The notes: a model not told the origin generated them from the letters alone. Positions 10,451 through 22,707 are shown, numbered from the stretch's first letter. The stretch is DNA of 64,000 nt from Amaranthus tricolor (GCF_026212465.1 NC_080062.1:2175001-2239000), one strand, 5' to 3'. Program-made: numbers and translations.

Positions 10451-12946
10451 ATTTTCCATTTATCGTACAATACCGTTATTTTCTTTTTCTACTCGTGTTA
10501 AGGTTGTTGAGGGCAAGAAGTGTGTGAGAAGTAGGCTTTTTTATTAACTAGCCGAATATCCGAACAAGCCTTGGAAAGCAAATCAACTACTCGCTCCATC
10601 CTTAAAAAAATTGTTTTTTTTAATTCGTCTTATTTACTTTACTAAATTTTTTTTATAAAATATTTTTACAACTTTTTATTTTTAATATACATTTTAGTTC
10701 TTTTTTAATATCATTTACATAATTTGAATGTTTTCACCACTTTTTAATCTTTATGTAATATATAATTATAAAAATTTTTCAGTGTGTAGATAGAGTAAAA
10801 TACAAACACACGTGCGTTTGAATTTTGATAGACCTAAACTCACGTCTCAAATCTTATCGCAAAGCTATCAACTTTACACAATTGTGACCTTCGTAAAGAC
10901 AAACATTATTACGTGTAATATAGATTATTTGTAAAAAAGTATACTTTTTTTTTGATAAGATTATTTTAATAATATGAATTATTTTAAGTTAAGCAATATA
11001 GTAGCTAGGATAAATTTGAGTAAATTAGTCATAATTGAATATTTTTAATAAATTTTACTAAAGAGTTTTCATAAGGGAAATCATTGTACATGGTAAAAAG
11101 GATTGTTTTGAACTCATGTCGATTCAAAATATCTTTAGATATATATATGTGCAAATTCAATGGTAATTTGATTGATATTTTTCTTGTTATATAATATAAT
11201 ATACAATTTAATATCAATATGTTTTTAATTAAATAAGTCATATAGTGCCTTAGATAGAATTCAGCCTAAATTCTCCGATCCATTAATTTTAAATATTTTA
11301 AAAATCTTGAGCAAAATTAAAAAATGAAATTTTTAAATATAAATATGTGGTTCATTATTTATGAGATATAAACTTATTTGTAAGGCTTTATATGGGGTAC
11401 CTTTTGTTCAACATCTTAAAGTAATTAGAAGTTCGATTTATATTAGTGATTGAAAGTTTTTTTTTTCTAAATTAAAAAAAAAAATTATAGCTGGTTGCTT
11501 ATTAATGTGAATAGTGCAATAATAATTACTGCATTTTGTATCATTGTTATAAGATCAACACCAAAAATGGACTTCATCTACACACATCCGGTGCATTAAA
11601 ATTTGTAGTAGCTTTCATCACATGCAAAACTTAGCTTGTTCATAAAATATTTATTACTGTCTCCGTTATTATACAACCATTGACAAATAGTGGAACTATT
11701 TAAATTGTGCAGATAATATTAAAGGATCAGAGTTAGAGTTAAATTGTTTGAATGATAATAAAGAAAATGTTTGAGACATTTCAAAGAAAAGAAATTATAG
11801 TGAAATAAAAAAAAAAGCAGATAAAAAAAATGTGACAATCTCTTAAAAACAGGATAATACCACTTATGATAAATTGGTTGGTGAACTAACACATTAACAC
11901 AAAATACCATAAATAACGTAAGAATTGTAGTGATATTTAAGTAATTCTCATAGTAAATAACCTTACTAATTTATTTGGGCAAAATAAAATTTCCAATTTT
12001 AAAGATTATGGGTATAAATTTGGTGAATAATAGATGGATATGGAAATGAAAAGTCTTATTTATCATAGATAGTGCGTAAGTGTATGGTGGCTATGAAATC
12101 TTATCCGCACCATATTCACTCGCTCGCACCATATTCACAATATTTTATAATTTTATACAAAATTTATAAAATAGCCTAGTTAAAGTTATTTTGTATTTTT
12201 GAGCTAGAGATAAAATATTTTAAATATCATAAAGTTTACAGATAAGTGATATAATTAATAATTGTTCATTCTAAATTAAAATTTTTTTCTCTTGTTAACT
12301 TTTAATGTTATAGATCGATAAAGTTTAAAAAAAAAAAAAAAAATGATGATGGTATTAGGTTTATATGGGGAATATATCGCAAGCATGTATGGACGTATAA
12401 GATGGATACAATGAGGTTGATCGGATACGTGATGAGTTTTAATACTTAATCTAATCGTGCAGATGTTGATATGATAATAATTATTATTATTGTTGTGCAT
12501 GGATAATGAGCAGATGAATCTGGTATAAAATTATAATAATATAGTTGAATATGTGTGTGAGGGAGTAGTTATCCGTATTCGCCTGCACACTTTTCCATTA
12601 TTATAGCCTTAAATTGTCTTACAGTAACATAAATCTGCTATAAAATTATAATACTCATAATATGTACACATATGTATAATATTGAGACTTATGGTTATGA
12701 ATTATCATGTGTTTTGCTATTGTTTTTCCTAAATTCTAAAATATACTGAATTGAAGACTAAGACTAAAATGAACATATAATATTGAGAATGCTAAATTTA
12801 GTTTATTTAAAACAAATAAATAAATAATTATATATAATATAAATAAATAGTTTCACTTTGTCGTGGGTTAATAACCTTGTTAGGTCTATCGACTATCAAT
12901 AAAAGTATAAGTAGAATATATTTTTTGGTAGGTACCTAGTTATTTA

Positions 12947-12948
<2 letters not shown>
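10451..12948. other. Gene-free AT-rich spacer
   Basis: I see no gene, recognisable domain or paired terminal repeat. Short open frames here lack any protein-like composition. Confidence 0.5.

Positions 12949-13039
<91 letters not shown>
12949..13039. repeat. (TA)n microsatellite
   Basis: About 45 TA units. The TRIM-like remnant starts immediately downstream. Confidence 0.95.
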
Positions 13040-13041
<2 letters not shown>

Positions 13042-13042
<1 letters not shown>

Positions 13043-13200
13043 GAAACCAACTTAATTAAAAATTTAAACTGATGATTAATGTACTAAAAATTTAAGCTGA
13101 TAGTTGAGACTTCATGATATATCATATAATCTAACAAATCAAAAGCTTAATTAGTTGATGGTTGACGCTACAAGATATGGTATATACTCTAATACTCCAT
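13042..13200. repeat. TRIM-family remnants
   Basis: Two partial copies of the ACCAACTTAATTAAAAATTT...GGTTGA-type terminal repeat described at 10167. The internal sequence is missing. Confidence 0.4.
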
Positions 13201-15506
13201 ATATAAGAGAACATTATTAGACATTAAAATAGGTTTATGATTTAATCATTACTCGTAATTAATTTCTTATTATGGGACTACTATTAATTTTTTTTATCTC
13301 AATCCTTGTTCTGATCTTCAAGCGACAGTATGAATCACATTCCTCTCTATGCAGGGTTCTCATCTTCTGGGGTTAAAATTGACCGCTTCCCTCTAGTACT
13401 CCCTCTCAAGGAAGTACGGGTAGAGATTGTTCATCACCTTCCTTCACCCAAACTCTGTTTTCGAGCGGGATATTAGGTTGATAATGATGATGATTATTTT
13501 ACGTGTGGATAATACTGACTATAAGCTGAAGAAAGCACTTGGATAGGTAAATTTATTAATAAATTTTAGAAAGAAAATAAATGTCGTTGGCTTGTGAAAG
13601 TGAGTTTTGAGCTTAATTGTAAAATTTATTAAAGATAAATTAATTCCATGTATTATGTCATCCTGTTTCTTTTGCCTTCACCTTTCTCTTTTAAAGTCAT
13701 TATCATCATTATAACAACATATCTTGCACATACAAGTTATAATAAAGGCCTAAAGAGGAATAAAAGACAATATATTATAGACTTGACCTACAAAATAGTC
13801 AGATAAAAAAAATTGGACTGAGCTCAAATAAATAATGGATGAGATTTAAACAAAAATATAATGTGATTTAAATTTGTCGAGCTTCAAACGGTCTGTAAGA
13901 TAAATTTTAATGTATGCTATCATAGAGAGAGAAAATTATATGTTGGATATTATTTATCATTAATCAAAATAGACATTTTTTTACCAATATGATTATGAGT
14001 GTAATATGTGGATGATTTTAGGGTTTAGGATTACACATACAAAACCAACCTTATTTTTATAATATTTCTATTAATCAAACCCCAATTATTTTTATAATAA
14101 GTTGAGTCATTGTTATTTTTTCTTCTAAAAAACTTAATTGTACTTCCATTGGTCCACCTATATATAATTCATACAATATTCCAAATGGCACATTAGGTAT
14201 CATTAAATCTCAATAGTAAATACTTGTGGTTGAAGTGTACCAAAGTTTTTGGTGTATCAAAATTTGAATTTCTCTCACTAAAGCAATTGCCAACTTGATC
14301 ATATATATTGAGAAGTTTTAAAAATGTGATAATAAATAAAGAGTAAAAAAGTAACAAATTATATGGATGATATTAAAAGAAAATTAAAATGTATAATTGA
14401 GATTAAAAGAAGCTGGTGGTCTAGTAGGATTTATTTTCAAATAAGAAAATTAAGTAAAATAAGTGAAATAACATAAAATAAAAATTAACGCAAACTGAAC
14501 TTCTTTGTCCCGTCCCTTTTAGATTGTTTCTCATGGGGTTTTATCGAGATCACCCTTCAAAGGTTTGCGCAAGAACATGAAGAAATTTTCATATAGAACA
14601 GGCAAAAACACATATTTTCTAATGAAATGTAATTATTTCATAAGAGATTGTTTTTAGTGACACTCAAGTGAGATGGTAGTAAAGTACTAGTATGATTGAC
14701 TTCCTCATTAAATTGAGTGTACGATCTACACTTACACGTCAACGCTTGTAAAATTTGAATGTGTGGAACTTAATTGACTCTCATTCATCATCCTAACACC
14801 CAACGCTATATTTGTGGAACTTAATTGACAACAAATTTTGAATTACCTAACTTTCTACACTTTGTGGGAATTAACACTTGCTATTATTGTCCAAAACTGT
14901 TAGCCAAACAACTACCGAAAAAACAATCTCAAATTCTTATAAAGACGATCTTATTGTGAAATGTGTCTCATGTATAAGTAAAATTAAATCGTCTTGATAA
15001 ATCCGTTTTACTATGAGAAGGACTCATATAGTTGTAAAATTAACTTATTTATCTAATTAATCACTTTAATACACTACATGTATATAAGTCAGTTTAATAA
15101 TACCCTATTTAATTATTAGCAATTACGTGAATCAAATGGTACAGGTGGCAAGGGTGGACCAAAACCAAAATTAGGCCCACTTAATAACTTGTTAAAAAGG
15201 AAGATGTTGTACTCAACACGTGTAATGAAGCTATAAGTTTTCTCCAAATTCACTTTCACAAGTCACAAGTTACAATATTAACTATAAAGGGTCAACTCAA
15301 CACAACAAGTAACTATTATTGCTTTATCTAACAATGAACCTCTTGCAAAATAGGAGTACTACAAATATATGAAAATAAAAAACACAAAACAGCTTTCTAG
15401 GAAATTGTATCACCATAAAATGTGAGAATTTAATCAAAAATTATTACCATGTTTTGCAATAGAATGGAACCATATGAAAGAATTTGACGAGATGGAAACC
15501 ATTTAC
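13201..15506. other. Gene-free spacer
   Basis: No supported gene. Around 13310-13500 there is a GC-richer stretch ending in a GAT-repeat tail (GATAATGATGATGATT) that could be a SINE 3' end. I could not find its head or a target duplication. Confidence 0.4.
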
Positions 15507-15815
15507 CCGTTTGGTTAGTGATAAACGATGATAATGAGAATAATTTATAGTGTAAAATTTTATTAAAAATTCCATGTTATTCCCATGGTGATGAAACTTT
15601 GATCACCAAAAAGTTTTTTTTTGTGTATAAATTTTCATTACCACCTAATACCACATTTCCCAAAAGTAATGCATTGGAATGAATTTTATGAAGAAAATGA
15701 GATGATTGAAGTTGAACAAGCATCGCCATTAGCCACCAAGATAGCTAAGAGATTTTTTAACTAAAATTACACTAATTTTTATTCTCATTAAGTTTATTAT
15801 TATTTACTAAACGGG
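15507..15815. mobile_element. hAT-like MITE family (CGTTTGGTT), copy 1
   Basis: The left end CGTTTGGTTAGTGATAAACG and the reverse complement of the right end CGTTTAGTAAATAATAATAA are similar over about 45 bp. The internal sequence is shared with 23050-23350 (TTACCAC-TAATACCACATTT; GAATTTTATGAAGAAAATGA). No clean target duplication is visible, so the superfamily is an inference from the termini. Confidence 0.6.
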
Positions 15816-16123
15816 GCGTAAAAGTCATTCATGCGTTTGGCATTACTTGACTCGGTTGGGTTTTATCTTGCCCCCATTGGTCTATATATACTTGGCCATT
15901 CCTAGAAGATTTGAGAATAAAAGGACTTTGCACACAATAGTTTAGTAATGCAATAAAATATAAAAAGATAAAATTTTAAAGTAAATCTTTAGTCTCTTAT
16001 GTAATAAAATTGTGGTTTATGTATGTATTAAATGTATTTCTATTTGTAATTTTTTTTGATAAAAAAATATACTGATTTGATGCTTTCTATACTACTATTA
16101 AAAGTCAACGATTATATGATTAT

Positions 16124-16310
16124 TATTATAATTGATATGACAATTCAAGAATGCATTGGAATGAAAAATTCTATCTTCATGAATAGTATTGTAATGTTTA
16201 GTATAAAAGCAACACTCTTACATTGTAAATGGATGCAATATATTGATATACGAAGCATATATCAATCCCTTATACTACTTTTCTCCTTATATTCTCTCTA
16301 CCTTTTAACA
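16124..16310 (+). repeat. 5' LTR of element 2
   Basis: 187 bp. TATAAAAG at 16202-16209 is the likely core promoter of the element. It begins TATT rather than the canonical TGTT in both LTRs, so the change predates or was copied at insertion. Confidence 0.93.
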
Positions 16311-16326
16311 CGTTATCAGCACCATT
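16311..16326 (+). other. Primer-binding site of element 2
   Basis: CGTTATCAGCACCATT directly after the LTR, sharing 14 bases with element 1. It is not the initiator-Met site. Confidence 0.75.
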
Positions 16327-16398
16327 TTTTCGCTCTCAAAAATCCAAGAAAGTAATATTTTTTTTTCAAAACATTATAACATTTTCTTTAGCCACAAT

Positions 16399-16740
16399 AT
16401 GGACCAACAATCAAACAGTATCAATATCATTATTCAAGGTGTTACTAACACCGTTCTATACTTTATCCTTGAAGAAAATTGTATATCTGTTACAACCAAC
16501 CCAGCTAATAGTGGTTCAAACCAACTGCGAAGACATAATCCAAATAATACTCACATAAATGAAAACTCAATGCCAAGTTCCAATAATACAACTAATCTAC
16601 TAGTACAACCACCTACTAATCAGCCACCACAATCTACTAATAACCCACCAATCCAACCTACTAATGATCCTACAGTTCCACAAAAAAGTAATAAAAGAAA
16701 AAATGACGAAGGCGAAGAAACTAGTAGTAAACGTTTTTAG
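16399..16740 (+). CDS. Leader ORF-A of element 2 (113 aa, Pro/Thr/Asn-rich, unknown function)
   Basis: Starts 88 nt after the LTR, exactly as in element 1. N-terminus MDQQSNSINIIIQGVTNTVL, then shared TTNPA and NPNNT motifs. There is a low-complexity middle (PPTNQPP, STNNPPIQPTN). The C-terminus SNKRKNDEGEETSSKRF resembles a bipartite basic nuclear signal. Residues ~8-26 could form a hydrophobic or amphipathic helix. The frame is uninterrupted although gag-pol of the same copy contains many stops. No known domain is recognised. Alternatives are a structural or regulatory upstream ORF rather than a functional protein. Confidence 0.6.
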   Translation: MDQQSNSINIIIQGVTNTVLYFILEENCISVTTNPANSGSNQLRRHNPNNTHINENSMPSSNNTTNLLVQPPTNQPPQSTNNPPIQPTNDPTVPQKSNKRKNDEGEETSSKRF

Positions 16741-16810
16741 ACTATTAACCCATAAAATAATTTATTTTAATAATGTCGTTTAATCTTTATGTTCGTTTTT
16801 ACTTTTTCAG

Positions 16811-16897
16811 CCGCCTATATGGACTGACTAATATTATTTTGTAATGATAGCCTTTATGGACTGGCTAATTTAGCATTGTTATCACCTTTATGGACGG
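16811..16897 (+). repeat. Iterated leader motif, three copies
   Basis: CCGCCTATATGGACTGACTA (16811), AGCCTTTATGGACTGGCTA (about 16850) and CACCTTTATGGACGG (about 16883). The same motif type sits at the same place, just after ORF-A, in element 1. Confidence 0.65.
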
Positions 16898-17078
16898 TTT
16901 TATCTCTATTTCTCTGATCATGTCATCATATTATGCGCATATGCATTTGGTTACTTTAGTCTATAAAATTATATACATCAAACTTTTATATATTTATACG
17001 TATATAATCGCTTAATAAACTCATAAAATTTAATTTCACCTTCAAATAAATAAAAAAAATATATTTAAAAGAAAAATA

Positions 17079-17082
<4 letters not shown>

Positions 17083-17152
<70 letters not shown>
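17083..17152. repeat. Compound (TA)n(CA)n microsatellite in element 2 leader
   Basis: About 23 TA units followed by about 12 CA units. A further short CA run lies near 17530-17550. Confidence 0.9.
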
Positions 17153-17153
<1 letters not shown>

Positions 17154-17309
17154 TATCATTAATAAACAAATTTCAAACAAATAAAGTTATTTGATTCAAT
17201 TTTGTTAAACATTATAATAATAAATTGTCTTAATTTACCAATAACACAGATTATTAGCATACATGATTACATTAGCTCTACATAACATAAAATCCTTTTT
17301 TAATTGTAA

Positions 17310-17415
17310 AAATATCACCCTGGGATGAATGCCAGAGTCAGAGTGGTCCGAAAATTGTAATTTAAGTAAATCGTCAAGGGTTCGATTCTGAACAAAATTT
17401 TTTTTAAAAAAAATC
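17310..17415 (+). repeat. Possible tRNA-like/SINE relic in element 2 leader
   Basis: AGAGTGGTCC resembles a pol III A box and GGGTTCGATTC is a good B box about 55 nt downstream, followed by T/A-rich homopolymers. No target duplication was found. The feature is absent from element 1's leader as far as I can see. Confidence 0.3.
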
Positions 17416-17635
17416 ATAATAAAAAATACAATTAAAAAAAATAAAAAAAAATTTACCATTTTTTTTAATCTTGGAGATCAATTATGAAAATGGTATTTTT
17501 ACCCCCTATAAATAAGGTCTTCTACCCGTCACAAACACACACACACACACCATTCACACCTTATCCCAAACACAATAAATAATTTTTTTTTTACCCATAA
17601 ATTCTTTCTTCATATTCTTCTTCCTTCAACCATCC

Positions 17636-17776
17636 ATGGCAAACAATACATCTACAAACACCCACATCAATTCAATTGCCGACAATATAAGTAAAATACT
17701 AGAAGCATTCATTATCATTATGAGTTTAAATGTATTACTCGTAGCGCTAATGCTCTACCTGATTATCCAAAAATAA
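17636..17776 (+). CDS. Leader ORF-B of element 2 (46 aa, single hydrophobic helix)
   Basis: ATG at 17636 in a good context (CATCCATGGCA), TAA at 17774. Residues 1-22 are polar (MANNTSTNTHINSIADNISK). Residues ~23-44 are strongly hydrophobic (FIIIMSLNVLLVALMLYLII), followed by QK-stop. Helix position, length and the core VLLVAL match the 51-aa frame of element 1, while the polar N-termini have diverged. This predicts a single-pass membrane peptide. Its role is unknown. Confidence 0.55.
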   Translation: MANNTSTNTHINSIADNISKILEAFIIIMSLNVLLVALMLYLIIQK

Positions 17777-17979
17777 ATTATAAATCTTGTATTTGTTTAG
17801 CAATTTGTATTTTGTTTTATCATCTATTAATAATATTTAATTTATTTTTATTTATGATTATATTGTGCTTATTATATTTGAGATATTAAATCAGGGGAGA
17901 TAATACTACTTGCTTTAATATCTCTAATGATACATAAAATCATTAAATAACCTTGTCATTTTCTCAATTGTAGAAAATA

Positions 17980-19051
17980 ATGGCTGATCTCAAAAATAGA
18001 GTGTTCAATGCCCTGGAATTAACAAGAAACAATTTTATACAATGGGCTTCAGATGTCAAATTATATCTATACGGAAAAAGTTTATTATACACAATAATTG
18101 AACTTAATCCGCCGACAAAGGAAAGGGTATTGAAAGAGATCCCATAAAAATTGAGGAAGATAGGGCAAAAGCTGCATCAATTTTGAGACATCATTTAACC
18201 GACAGTCTCAAACACAAATACACCAATCATAAGGATCCAAAATTACTTTGGGAAGAGCTAAATGAAAGATTTGGCCATAATAAAAGTGTACTTCTCCCAA
18301 AGGCCATCGATGAATGACTTGAGAGTTAAGATTTCAAATCAATTAATGATTATAATTCAGCCCTTCATCTGATAAAATCAAAATTAGTCTATTGTAGACA
18401 AATAATAACAGATGAAGAAATGATAGAAAAAACATTATCAACCTTTCATGTAAATAGCATTTTGTTAAAACAACAATATTGTGAAAGGCATTTCAAGAAA
18501 TATCATGAATTGCTGAAAACACTCCTTGTTGCGGAACAAAATAATGAACTATTATTGAAAAATCACAACAGAAGACCTGTGGGGACTATGCCCTTTAATG
18601 AGACAAATACGATTGAGACGAATGTGCGCCATCGAGGTCGTGGGAACTATTTCATAAGAGGCAGAGGTCGTGAAAAATATCACGAAAAGAGCGGCATGAA
18701 TACTTTCGAACAAGGAAATTTCTATGGCCGTGGTCGTGGTCGTAGTCATGGACTTGGTCGTGGCCACGGACGTAGCCACATTTATGAAAGAAATATAATT
18801 ACCCTCGAAATGATAATTTTAAACAAGTCCAGAAACACAAAAGCACATGTAATAGATGTGGCATGACTGGACATTGGGGGCGAACTTGTCGTACCGCCAA
18901 ACATTTAGTGGATTTATATCAAGCTTCCCAGAAAAACAAAGGAAGAGGGGCAGAAGCAAATTTTGTAAATGAAGCAAGTACATCTGGGCCCACCTTAGAT
19001 GTCTTCGATTTCTTTAATGAGGATGTGAACCTCCACAAACTTGATCCCTAA
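17980..19051 (+). pseudogene. gag of element 2, broken
   Basis: ATG at 17980, directly preceded by a splice-acceptor-like tract (TTTTCTCAATTGTAG). N-terminus MADLKNRVFNALELTRNNFI and the conserved WASDVKLYLYGK region. A frameshift near 18125 and stops near 18317 and 18328 follow. The middle DPKLLWEELNERFGH is typical copia gag. Then come an RG-rich stretch (about 18625-18775), a further frameshift, the zinc knuckle CNRCGMTGHWGRTC (CX2CX4HX4C, about 18850-18891) and an acidic tail ending LHKLDP-stop at 19051. Confidence 0.88.
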
Positions 19052-19216
19052 GAAGAAGATAATTACATCTTTTAAGATGACTAGATGCATTTTCTGTTTC
19101 TCTAGCTTGTTTTCATTTGATAAATTGTAATTCTCTACTTATGTTTTTGTATTGAGTATTCTGGCTTTATATTAATAATATGATTTTTTTTTTCTTCTCT
19201 TGTCTTAGAAAAGAAA

Positions 19217-22200
19217 ATGTCAGTAAATGGATCAATATTTCATTGCCTCCCAGATAGTAGAGCAACACATACGATATTGAAAAATCGAGAATATTTTTCA
19301 AACCTAAAATTGCTTGAGGCAAATGTCAATACCATATCAGGAGCAGCAAAATTAATTGAAGGCACTGAAAAAGCATGCATTATACTTCCAATGGGGACAA
19401 GATTAGTAATAAATGATGCACTATACTCGAGTAAATCTCGAAGAATTCTTATCAATTTCAAGGCAATACGGCAAAATGGTTACCATATGGAAACCAAAAC
19501 ATGAAAGAGAATTCTTATGCCTTACAACAGAAAGTAATGGAACGAAAATTATCCTTGAAAGGATGCCAGCATATTCACCGGGGTTGTATCTCACTCATAT
19601 ACGCCCCATCGAAATAAATGTGATAAGACTAGACAATAAGGAGCTATTCACTCTATGGCATGACTGCTTAGGTCATCCTGGCACTGGAATGATGCATAAA
19701 ATAATAGAAAATTCAGTCGGTCATCCACTAAGAAATATTAAGATTCCCCAGTCAAATGAACTCTTATGCACCTCTTGTTCTCTTGGAAAATTTATTAGTA
19801 GACCATCAGTAAATAAGATTGTTACTGAATCTCCTATATTTCTTGAAAGAATTCATGGAGATATATGTGGTCCAATTAATCCACCATGTGGACCTTTTAG
19901 GTATTTTATGGTCTTAATAGACGCTTCCACAAGATGGTCACATGTAAGCCTTCTATCAAGTAGAAACAATGCATTTGCAAAACTACTTGCACAAATCATC
20001 CAATTGAAAAATCATTTTCCTGATTATACAATAATAAGTATTAGATTGGACAATATCGGCGAATTCACATCTCAAACTTTTAATGATTATTGCATGTCAA
20101 TTGGAATTAAAGTGGAACACCCTGCGCCACATGTTCACACACAAAATGGTCTTGCTGAATCCTTAATTAAGAGATTGCAATTAATTGCAAGACCACTTCT
20201 AATGAAATCAAAATTACCATCATCGGCCTGGGGTTATGCAATATTACATGCAGCATCATTGATTAGGCTAAGACGTACAGCTTATCATAAATATTCGCCA
20301 ATGCAATTAGTAGCTGCTCATGAACCAATATTTCACATTTGAAAATCTTTGGATGCGTTGTATATGTGCTCATTGCTCCCCTTCAACGTATAAAAATGGG
20401 TCCACAAAGAAGAATGGGAATATATGTCGTTTTGAATCTCCATCAATCATTCGGTATCTTAAACCATTAACTGGTGATCAATTTCAAGCTAAATTTGCTA
20501 ATTGCCACTTTAATGAGACAATATTCCCATCCTTAGGGGAGGAGAATGTGGACTTACAGAAAAGAAATATGGAACGTATTTGGAAAGCAACACATTTAGA
20601 ATATTTAGACCCAAAAACAAAATCATGTGAACAAGAAGTACAAATAGAAATTCTTGATGAAAAGGAAAAAAGTGATGAAATTGTTGTGCAAAGAAAGTGT
20701 GGAAGGCCACTTGGTTCAAAAGATTAAAAACCAAGAAAATTGAGAAAACAAGAAGGTGCACCAAATGATACTCAAAATGAAAATGAGAATAAAGGAGAAA
20801 ATCAAGATATCTCCGATAATGAAAAAGATGAAAATTATGAAACCTCAATAAATTATATTTTCTCCAAGAAAAAATTAAATCGAAAAGGGATCATTCCAAA
20901 TGAATCTTTTGCTTATTTCTTAGCTATTGATATAATAAATGATGAAAATGGTCTCGAGCCAATGTCGATAAATGAATGCAGAAAAGACCTGATTGGCCAA
21001 GATGGAAAGAAACAATTGAGGCAGAATTAAAATCATTAGAAAAAAGAGAAGTTTTTGGGCAAAATTTACAAACTCCAAAAGGCATAAAACCCGTAGGCTT
21101 CAAATGGGTATTTGTAAGAAAAAGAAATGAGCAAAATGAAATTGTCAGATACAAGGCAAGACTTGTAGCTCAAGGTTTTTCTCAAATGCCAGGAATTGAT
21201 TATGAAGAAACATATTCCCCAGTAGTTGATGCAACCACACTCAGATTTTTGGTAAGTTTAACAGTTTTTCAATGCCTACACAGGAGATTGATGGATGTCG
21301 TAATTGCGTATTTATATGGGTCATTCGACACAGACATCTATATGAAGGTCCCTGAAGGACTAAACTTACCAATAAAGAATGTACCTAGAGAAATGTTTTC
21401 TATAAAATTAAAGAGATCATTGTATGGATTAAAGCAATCTGGGTGAATGTGGTATAACCGTTTGAATGAATACCTTATGAAAGCAGGATTTAAAAACAAC
21501 CAAATTAGTCCATGTGTATTCATCAAACGATCTCAATTCGGTTTCGTAATAATTGCTGTGTATGTAGATGACTTAAATCTGATTGGAACTCCAAGAGAAA
21601 TTGAGATAACAGCTAAATATTTGATGAGGGAATTTGAGATGAAGGATTTAGAAAAAACTAAATTTTGTCTTAGACTACAAATTGAACATTTGAAAAGTGG
21701 AATATTTGTCCATCAGAGCAATTATACTGAGAAAGTTTTAAAACGATTTTACATGGACAAGGCTCATCCGCTAAGTTCCCTAATGGTGATACGATTACTA
21801 AACATAAAGGATGACCCATTTCGTCCACAAGAAGAAAACGAAGAAATTTTAAGCCCTGAAGTGCCATACTTGAATGCCATTGGTGCTTTAATGTACTTAG
21901 CAAATAATACAAGACCTGATATAGCATTTTACTGTAAATTTATTAGATAGGTATAGTAATGCACCAACAGAAAGACATTGGAATGAGATAAAACATCTAT
22001 TTCGATACCTAAAGGTAACTATAGACCTTGGATTATTTTTTCAGTCAGGAAATGATGTCATACTCACTGGATATGCTGATGCAGGATATCTATCTGATCC
22101 ACATATGCTAAGTCACAAACTGGATATGTATTTACATATGCAGAAACCGTAATATCTTGGAAATCAACAAAACAAACTCTAACAGCTACATCCTCAAATC

Positions 22201-22548
22201 ATGCAGAACTTATAGCTTTATATGAAGTCAGCCGAGAGTGTGTATGGTTGAGATCCATGATCAGCCAACTCCAAAAAGATTGTGACTTAAACGATACAAT
22301 TAAGGCACCAACTACAATTTATAAAGGTAATGATGCATCTATCAACCAAGTCAGAGAAGGATACATCAAAACACTTGTCACCAAAATTATTCTTCGCACA
22401 TGATCTGCAAAAAGATAAAAAGATAAAAGTCCAAGAAATTCAATCATGTGAAATCCCCGCTGATTTATTTACAAAATCACTCCGGTCAAAGCAATTTGAA
22501 TATTTGGTACGCAAGATTAGAATGTGCCGATTTCTAGACATATGTTAA
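19217..22548 (+). pseudogene. pol of element 2 (protease-integrase-RT-RNase H), broken
   Basis: Opens at MSVNGSIFHC (19217) after a 165-nt non-coding spacer. The protease motif reads DSRATHTIL, so the Gly of the DSG catalytic triad is replaced by Arg. Frameshift near 19490. Pre-integrase LWHDCLGHPG. Integrase with HGDICGPI, LIDAST and RLDNIGEF, then AESLIKRLQL. Frameshift near 20340. The linker carries CGRPLGSKD. Reverse transcriptase RYKARLVAQGF, TGA at 21444 between SG and MW, then VYVDDLNLIG. Frameshift near 21948, RNase H YADAGYLSDPH with another break. It ends RMCRFLDIC-stop at 22548. It is related throughout to element 1. Confidence 0.92.
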
Positions 22549-22707
22549 CTTCAAGAGGAGAAATATGCTCACTATACTCTTTTTTCTTTTGATCAGGTTT
22601 TTTTTATCTCATTGGGTTTTTCCTGATAAAGGTTTTTAATGAGACAGTTTAAGACTATGAATGCCATAGTAAAATTTTCACATATATGTAATGCATTTAA
22701 GGGGGAG

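Noticed and set aside
13310..13500. Possible SINE 3' end with GAT tail
   Set aside because: No pol III boxes, head or target duplication found, so kept only as a note in the spacer.
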